Source: Guillardia theta CCMP2712
Taxonomy: Eukaryota; Cryptophyceae; Pyrenomonadales; Geminigeraceae
Length of the DNA: 64,000 nucleotides
NCBI RefSeq assembly: GCF_000315625.1
Contig: NW_005434596.1
Location: 273,009 to 337,008, forward strand
Reading direction: 5' to 3'
Each line of letters opens with the position of its first letter. Within the stretch, counting starts at the first letter, position 1. The notes under the pieces were generated by a model that was given only the letters and a program-made list of their open reading frames with translations, had not been told where the DNA came from and made no database searches. The position numbers and the translations under genes are program-made. Below, one piece after another: positions 58,740-64,000 of the stretch.

Positions 58740-58880
58740 AATAACGGTTGTGTTCAGTCGCCGTTTGACCGTCCGATCGGATCCGATCACCCGGTGACCC
58801 GGTGGCGGGCCGGGCCCGCGGGCCGGTAACCGGTCTGACTCCCGGCCCCGCCGCCGATTCCGACCGGCGTGCAATAGTTC
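58740..58880. repeat. GC-rich repeat island (copy 3)
   Basis: Contains gatcacccggtgacccgg and gggccgggcccgcgggccgg; part is the reverse complement of the 2170 region (cgggtgatcgga). It lies in the spacer upstream of ARPC3. Confidence 0.5.
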
Positions 58881-59298
58881 ACTCAGTAGTCCAATCAATG
58901 CAATGCGGACGCATTTTACTGTCAAAATCTGAATCCTACAGCCTCTATTAAGCCAGCAGCATGCACCGATTTCAGACACACGCACCTGTTGTTGTAAAAG
59001 TCTGCAATCACAAGGTTGTCAACTGCATCAACCTTGCAATCCGTCGGTCTGAAGAACTTGAAGAGGAATTCAATTGAGAACTGACTCCTCCTCCTCCTCC
59101 TCCTCCTCCTCCTCCTCCTCCTCCTCCACCACCACCACCACCACCACCACCACCTGATCAGACTGTCACTCCTCCTGATTCTGCTCTCACTGATCCTTTC
59201 TCCTCGTCCTCGTCCTCTTCTTCATCCTCTTACTGATCCTCCCTCCTCTTCCTCGTCTTACTGACCTGACCTTCCCCTCTGCCAGCAGAGCCTGCACA
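58881..59298. repeat. Spacer with CTC and CAC triplet arrays
   Basis: (CTC)n followed by (CAC)n at about 59083-59153, then TCC/TCG-rich sequence. No gene; it is 3' of the NHL gene. Confidence 0.5.
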
Positions 59299-60700
59299 TC
59301 AAGAGTCAACTAATCTCGCGCAACTTTCAAACTCGTGTCTGCCTATCTTCTTGACGAAATGCCCCTGTTTGGTGAAGACCTTGATGTCATGCGCACCTTC
59401 TACGAAACAACTTTGAGTCAGCCATTCTTCCCTGATTCTTGACGCGGTATACCATCACATATGTAGAGGAGACCGTCGTTGCCCAGTGTGATTGACAGTG
59501 GGCAAACAAGCTTGTTTTCTCCGACATGCGCGCCTTCGTATTCGCTAGCTTCGAAGAACATCTCAGAATGTCTTCTACATTCACTGATGGCTAGCACACT
59601 TGATCCGTCGAACTCGTTGATCAGCTCTCCGTCGACATCGAAGACAAAGACGCTGACACATCAATCAGTCCAACCTTTTTTCTTACAAGGCAAATGCTAC
59701 CTGCTAAGTCCTGCATCGGCCACATAGACGAATCCGATCTCGTCAACACAAACAGCACAGGGGTTGCACATCTCTTGTGGCGACTGGATGTCCCTGACAA
59801 ACCTCCCACCTCGATCCATCACCACCACACGCTTGTTCCCGGCTGAGAACAGGAGGGTCTCAACGCTCCTGTGAGCAGCAGCAGGTCTTACCGTCTGCAA
59901 CATAAATGAACCCACCGTCCGCCAAGTCGATCCCTTTCGGGAAGGACAGCATTGGCCTTCCATCTTCATGCCAAACGTTCGATGTCAGTCACGATGAGCT
60001 ATGAATCATCAGGCTGGAACCTTCACTGACGCCAAGTTCCCGAACGAGACTGCCGTCGCTCCTGAGCAGCAATATCCTGGAGCATGTAGCCTTCAGCACA
60101 ACTTTCACGCCATGGGAGGTCGCAACCTGTGGTTGAAGCCATCGACAACGTATATGTTCTCCTCGTCATCAAGAACCAGCCCCTGTATGCACTTGACAGT
60201 CGACGGGGACTGGTCCTTCAGAGAGTCTTTCAGGCGTATCTTCGAGATTAGAGTCCCGTCTTGTCCTCGATACACTCTGATGGTCTCAGATGATGCATCT
60301 ACTGAGGAATTAGCCTATGTGCTCACCTACACCCCCAGCAGCACCCCATCACCTGATGAGAAGATGTTTCCCAGCTTGTCCAGAGCGACGTGGCAGGGGG
60401 TCTGGAATCTTCCCTGCAAACCATGGAGAGGCTCTCAGAACAGCGCGAGTCACACAACAACGGGTCTCAAGGCAACGTCACCGCATAGCTCGTGGCAACG
60501 AGGAAAATCTCGTCTACCTGTATTCACGTCAACGTTTACGTCAGCTCCTGCGGCTCGAAATGACCGCCTGCAACTCTGAGCACCTTCATCTTCCGCACGA
60601 CCCCAGGACGCATCCTCCTCCCCATCATCAGTGCCGCTTGCAGTGTGGTGACCGTCGACTCAAATCTTTCATTGCCCGCTTGCAGGCCTTGACGTGCTAG
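59299..60700 (-). CDS. NHL-repeat beta-propeller protein, 5' end uncertain
   Basis: Minus-strand exons encode successive propeller blades: GRFQTPCHVALDKLGNIFSS (about 60350-60420), TIRVYRGQDGTLISKIRLK (about 60230-60290), GLVLDDEENIYVVDGFNHR (about 60130-60190), FSAGNKRVVVMDRGGRFV (about 59800-59860), CVDEIGFVYVADAGLSR (about 59700-59755), VFVFDVDGELINEFDGSS (about 59590-59650), ITLGNDGLLYICDG (about 59465-59510) and GAHDIKVFTKQGHFVKKIG (about 59340-59395). The stop is at 59299-59301 if the last exon is uninterrupted. The G-x-x-Y/F-V-x-D pattern is the NHL hallmark. No RING, B-box or membrane segment was seen. The start could lie anywhere near 60550-60740. Function unknown; NHL propellers bind proteins or RNA. 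Confidence 0.7.
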
Positions 60701-61448
60701 TCATTGTTTCTTCCGAGTTCGTTAGAGACGCCGTTTCAACGGTTACAATGGAAATGAGGGGGATGATTTTCAAATGCGAGGGGACGAGGGTTCATTTTCC
60801 GCCAGAGAAGGGACAAGGGAGATGACGAAATCAAGCGGAGCGAGAGGAGGGGAGGGGAGGAGGAAGGGGAGGGGGGAGGAGAGGAGACGAGGAAGGGAGG
60901 GGAGGGGAGGGAGGATAGGATAGGACAGGAGAGCAGCCAAGAGAATGGTATGGTAGGGAGGGGAAGGGAAAGGAAAGGAGGTAAGGACAGGAATGGGGAG
61001 GGGAGGGGAGGGGGGGGGGGGGCAGGGGGCAGGGGAAGGGAAAGGAAGGCAAAGAAGAGAAGATGAAGGGAGGATGTAAAGAGGAGAAGATGGAGTAGAC
61101 CAGAGGGAAGGCAGAAGGAAACAAGGAGACTACAAATCACACAGTCAGTCAGGGAGATGAAGCAACGAGCAAGAACTATTAAGGAAAGGGTAGCAGAAGG
61201 GTAAAGTAAAGAGTGAGCATGATAATTCCGTGTCTTTTGCAAGCCTTCTTTGAGCTTCTTCATCGATATTATCAGTCTGCTAATTGGTTTCCAGGTATCC
61301 CCTATGCTTGCTTGGACATTATCTCCCCCGTGAAAGTTGTTCGCAATGATAAGCGGAGAGTCGTCTTGCTGAGAACAGAGTCTTTCGTGAACAAGGGACA
61401 GAAGCAGGGAGGAGGAGGAGGAGGCAGAAGAAGAGGAGTGATCGTACA
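60701..61448. other. Purine-rich spacer
   Basis: GGA/GGGA-rich sequence at 60830-61110 produces Ser/Pro-rich minus-strand frames with no coding signal. It separates the divergent NHL and PX genes. Confidence 0.5.
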
Positions 61449-62029
61449 TTGTTGTTCTGGAGACGGATGGTTCTTCAGGGAGTAGCAGCGTTCGGGCACA
61501 TCGCTCCCCCCGTTGTCGTGTACGCTAAACAACCGGAGCAGCACCGAGGAAGCAGAGCCCTCATGTGCTTCCCTACCGAGTACACCGAGTACGTGTTCTG
61601 CGTCAACGCCGCGGGCCACAAGTGGGACGTCGCCAAGCGCTTCCGGGACTTCGTCAACTTCGAGAGGAGGCTCATCGCCACGTTCTCGGAGGCAGACCTG
61701 GAGGGGCGGGAGCCGCTGCCGGAGAAGAACTTCTTCCTGTCCAACAGCCCCTCGTTCGTGGAGCACAGGAGGTGGCGGCTCGAGATGTACATCAACAGCC
61801 TCGCGCATTGCCCTGTGGTTGCGCACAGCGACGCGTTCAAGGAGTTTCTGGAGTACGACGAGGAGAAGATCGTCAGCTCTGCGGGAGACGATGCGTTTGC
61901 TGGGCTGACAGGTTGGGGATGATGAGGGAGGGAGGGAGGAAGAGCCCGAGGTGACTTGGGGTGACAGCCTACGACCGGGAGCAGGAGAGGATCAAGATGG
62001 AACGGCTGGCGGCCCTGGCCAAGATGTGA
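61449..62029 (+). CDS. PX (phox homology) domain protein, 5' end uncertain
   Basis: One long exon (in frame from 61449; a splice acceptor CAG before 61480 is possible) and a short last exon joined by G|CC, AYDREQERIKMERLAALAKM, to TGA 62027-62029. The PX core is clear: EYTEYVFCVNAAGHKWDVAK, RFRDFVNFERRL, PLPEKNFFLSNSPSFVEHRR, WRLEMYINSLA and SDAFKEFLEYDEE. The KRFRDF and R-x-x-LE-x-YI-x-x-L motifs are those used for phosphoinositide binding, so a peripheral endosomal membrane role is inferred. Upstream exons may exist before 61449. Confidence 0.75.
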
Positions 62030-62233
62030 AGAAGTTTGTGAAGCATGTCTGAGAGCCTGACGAGATGCCTCAGGCCGTTGAGATCTTCTGTGCAAGCTGA
62101 GAACTCGACCTCCTCCGTCTCCACTCCTCATGTGAGCCTCTTGCTCCTCCTCCTCATCCTGCTCCTCCTCCACTTCCTCCCCATTCCCCTCCTTTTCGCT
62201 CCTACTCATTCCTTCTCGCTCGTTCCTTTTCGT

Positions 62234-62264
<31 letters not shown>

Positions 62265-63206
62265 GCCTCCTTCTCGTCCTCGTCCTCGTCCTCGTGCCTC
62301 CTCCTCGTTCTTCCTCCGTCGCCGCCTCTACTCCTGGTAGCTGACGTGGGAGCTTGCATGCAGGGCTTCTCTACCAGCGATCAGTGGGCGTGGGCAGGAG
62401 ACGCTCTCTCACTAGAACGACAGGAGTGAAACGGGAGGCTGATGATGGAGGAATCAGAATTCACTTGAAACCTTCAGCAGAAAGTTTCAATTTTTCAAGT
62501 CGGATTCTGGAAGCTAATGAAGATAACGCTCAAAATTCACGTCGTCTTGGCCTTCTTCTTGGCTCTGTCTTCCTCCAGCGCTTTCCTGATCATCCGAGAA
62601 TGAGCAGACGGACAAGAAACAAGAGAGCGAGGAGGGAGAGGAAGGAAGAGACAGCGAGGTAGAGAGCGGGGAGGGAGAGGGAGGAAGAGACAGCGAGGTA
62701 GAGAGCGGGGAGGGAGAGGGAGGAAGAGACAGCGAGGTAGAGAGCGGGGAGGGAGAGGAAGGAAGAGACAGCGAGGTAGAGAGCGGGGAGGGAGAGGGAG
62801 GAAGAGACAGCGAGGTAGAGAGGGGGAGAGGTATGGAGGGAGGGAGAGAAAGGGAGAGAGAGAGAAAGGGAAGGAGGGAGGGAGAGAGGGAAGGGGGAGA
62901 GGTGAGATGCAAAGGGCAAAGGGAATCGAGTGGGAGGGAGGGAAGAGAGCGATGTGGGGGACGGGGCAAGCAGACAAGAGAAAGAGAGGAGGAGATGAAA
63001 TGGGGTAGAGGAGGGAGACGCGAGCAGGGGGGATGGCTTGAGTGAGAAAGGCAGGAGGAGGAGTCGGCGTTTTTGGCGTAGGGAAGGGGGCGCGGGAAGG
63101 GAGGAGAAGGAGGGGAAGGGAGGAGGAGGAGGGGAAGGGAGGAGGAGGAGAGTGTGGTACTTTGGATCGACAGGACAAGGGGTCACTCCATCGCCCTGAG
63201 AGAATT
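62030..63206. other. Low-complexity spacer, with one short coding-like stretch
   Basis: A minus-strand stretch at about 62040-62130 (EVEFSACTEDLNGLRHLVRL) looks coding but could not be linked to any exon. The rest is TCC/TCG repeats (62140-62300) and GGGA-rich DNA (62640-63170). Confidence 0.3.
62623..62817. repeat. Tandem repeat, five copies of 39 bp
   Basis: Units ending gagacagcgaggta repeat every 39 bp (gagagcgggg starts at 62662, 62701, 62740 and 62779). The period is 13 codons, so three long minus-strand frames stay open and look like Ser/Leu/Pro repeat proteins. Confidence 0.85.
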
Positions 63207-64000
63207 TCAGCAAATCAGCGAATTCGGTAGGAGCGACAGGACAACCTGAATGTCTTCGAGGGAGAGCAGGACAGTGCCGACCTGAGATGTTCAGTGTCAG
63301 TGACAGACTTAGTGAGAGGATGTAGTTTCAAGATGTAGTTTCAAGATGTAGTTTCAAGATGTAGTTTCAAGATGTAGTTTCAAGAAGTAGTTTCAAGATG
63401 CAGTTTCAGGACGTAGTTTCAAGATGTAGTTTCAAGATTCAAGATGTCAAAATCGAGATTTGGTGGTGTCAAGATGTAAGATGCAAAGAGCAGGATTTCT
63501 CGCGCACCTGACTCTCAATGCTCTGTGGGACTGCCATCTTGGCCAGAAACTCCTTGGCTGCGTTGACTGCCATGAGAAACGATGTGAGCAAAGGGATACA
63601 ACGAAGACGAGATTGAGATCATGACGAAGACATCCAAAAGATATTGAGATCATCATTAAGACAAAAACGAGATTGAAATCATACACAGAGCTCTCAAGAG
63701 ACAAGTGCAAGGTTTCAAACAGACCAGCCATGTCGGTAGAAAGGTTGACATGAGTGTCATGAGTGTACTGTCTAATCCATGATGGTAACTTGGACTTCTT
63801 GTCGTTGCGCGCGTATCTCTGCAGGAAAACGATCAAGAAGAGGAGGACAACAGTGACGGTGGGAAAGGAGAGGAGGGAGAAGAAGAGGGAAGGGGTAGGT
63901 GAAGGAGATGGGAGGGAGAGGGAAGGAGAGGAGGGGGGAAGGGACGGGGGAAAGGAAGAAGGGGGGGACAGGGGAAGGAAGGGGGGAAAGAGGGAGAACA
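63207..64000 (-). CDS. ERCC2: ERCC2/XPD DNA helicase, C-terminal part only
   Basis: Known role: XPD is the 5'-3' helicase of TFIIH in nucleotide excision repair and transcription. Visible exons are AGATAC-led RYARNDKKSKLPSWIRQYTH (about 63727-63818), matching the conserved K-L-P-x-WI region near the XPD C-terminus; NAAKEFLAKMAVPQSIESQ (about 63510-63575); and VGTVLLSLEDIQVVLSLLPN (about 63210-63285) to TGA 63207-63209. The helicase motifs and Fe-S cluster lie beyond the right edge. The sequence from 63840 to 64000 is purine-rich and is probably an intron. A 13-bp tandem repeat occupies the intron at 63312-63440. Confidence 0.8.
63312..63440. repeat. Tandem repeat, 13-bp unit, about nine copies
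   Basis: The unit gatgtagtttcaa repeats with slight variation (gaagtag, gatgcag, gacgtag versions) in an XPD intron. Confidence 0.9.

Noticed and set aside
62514-63213. Three long Ser/Leu/Pro repeat frames on the minus strand
   Set aside because: Generated by 39-bp and GGGA repeats whose periods avoid stop codons.

Overview
The window is nuclear DNA from a unicellular eukaryote. Genes have many GT-AG introns, most only 43-60 nt, and the housekeeping genes are eukaryotic (Aquarius, ARPC3, ANKZF1/Vms1, ALKBH4, XPD). Introns and intergenic DNA are filled with micro- and minisatellites. One enzyme has a signal peptide followed by a Phe-led transit-like stretch, as in algae with a secondary red plastid. 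A cryptophyte such as Guillardia theta is my best guess, by inference only. Gene models were built by eye from reading frame, splice sites and family motifs, so outer limits and some exons are approximate.

Layout. 1-1.73 kb: three compact, apparently intronless genes unlike the rest. 1.87-2.33 kb: GC-rich repeat island. 2.5-5.15 kb (+): unknown 749-aa protein. 5.53-9.57 kb (-): ANKZF1/Vms1. 10.17-13.34 kb (+): papain-like protein. 13.6-15.1 kb (-): bHLH-like protein. 15.3-18 kb: repeats and gene fragments. 18.06-23.52 kb (-): Aquarius helicase with an added N-terminal SAP domain. 24.48-26.0 kb (+): cystathionine-lyase-like protein. 26.3-31.9 kb (-): large Sel1-repeat protein. 34.2-41.4 kb (+): cytochrome b5, three globins, ankyrin-like region and TRP-like channel in one gene. 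41.8-43.8 kb (-): ALKBH4, interrupted by an assembly gap. 44-46.7 kb: two unidentified genes. 47.0-49.8 kb (-): GT17 glycosyltransferase. 50.1-50.9 kb: GC-rich island with telomere-like repeats. 51.3-53.0 kb (+): fibronectin-III protein. 53.3-53.8 kb (-): small membrane protein. 54.0-56.8 kb (+): acidic protein with a 38-41-residue repeat. 57.4-58.6 kb (-): ARPC3. 59.3-60.7 kb (-): NHL propeller protein. 61.4-62.0 kb (+): PX-domain protein. 63.2-64 kb (-): C-terminal end of XPD.

The genes form no pathway; this is an ordinary protist gene neighbourhood. The standout is the 34.2-41.4 kb gene, whose exon phases can be followed by hand from the cytochrome b5 domain through three globins into an ankyrin/TRP-like channel, suggesting a heme-gated (gas or redox) cation channel. 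Two other genes look like enzymes that have lost catalytic residues: the cystathionine-lyase-like protein (no PLP lysine) and the papain-like protein (no recognisable Cys, Asn replaced).
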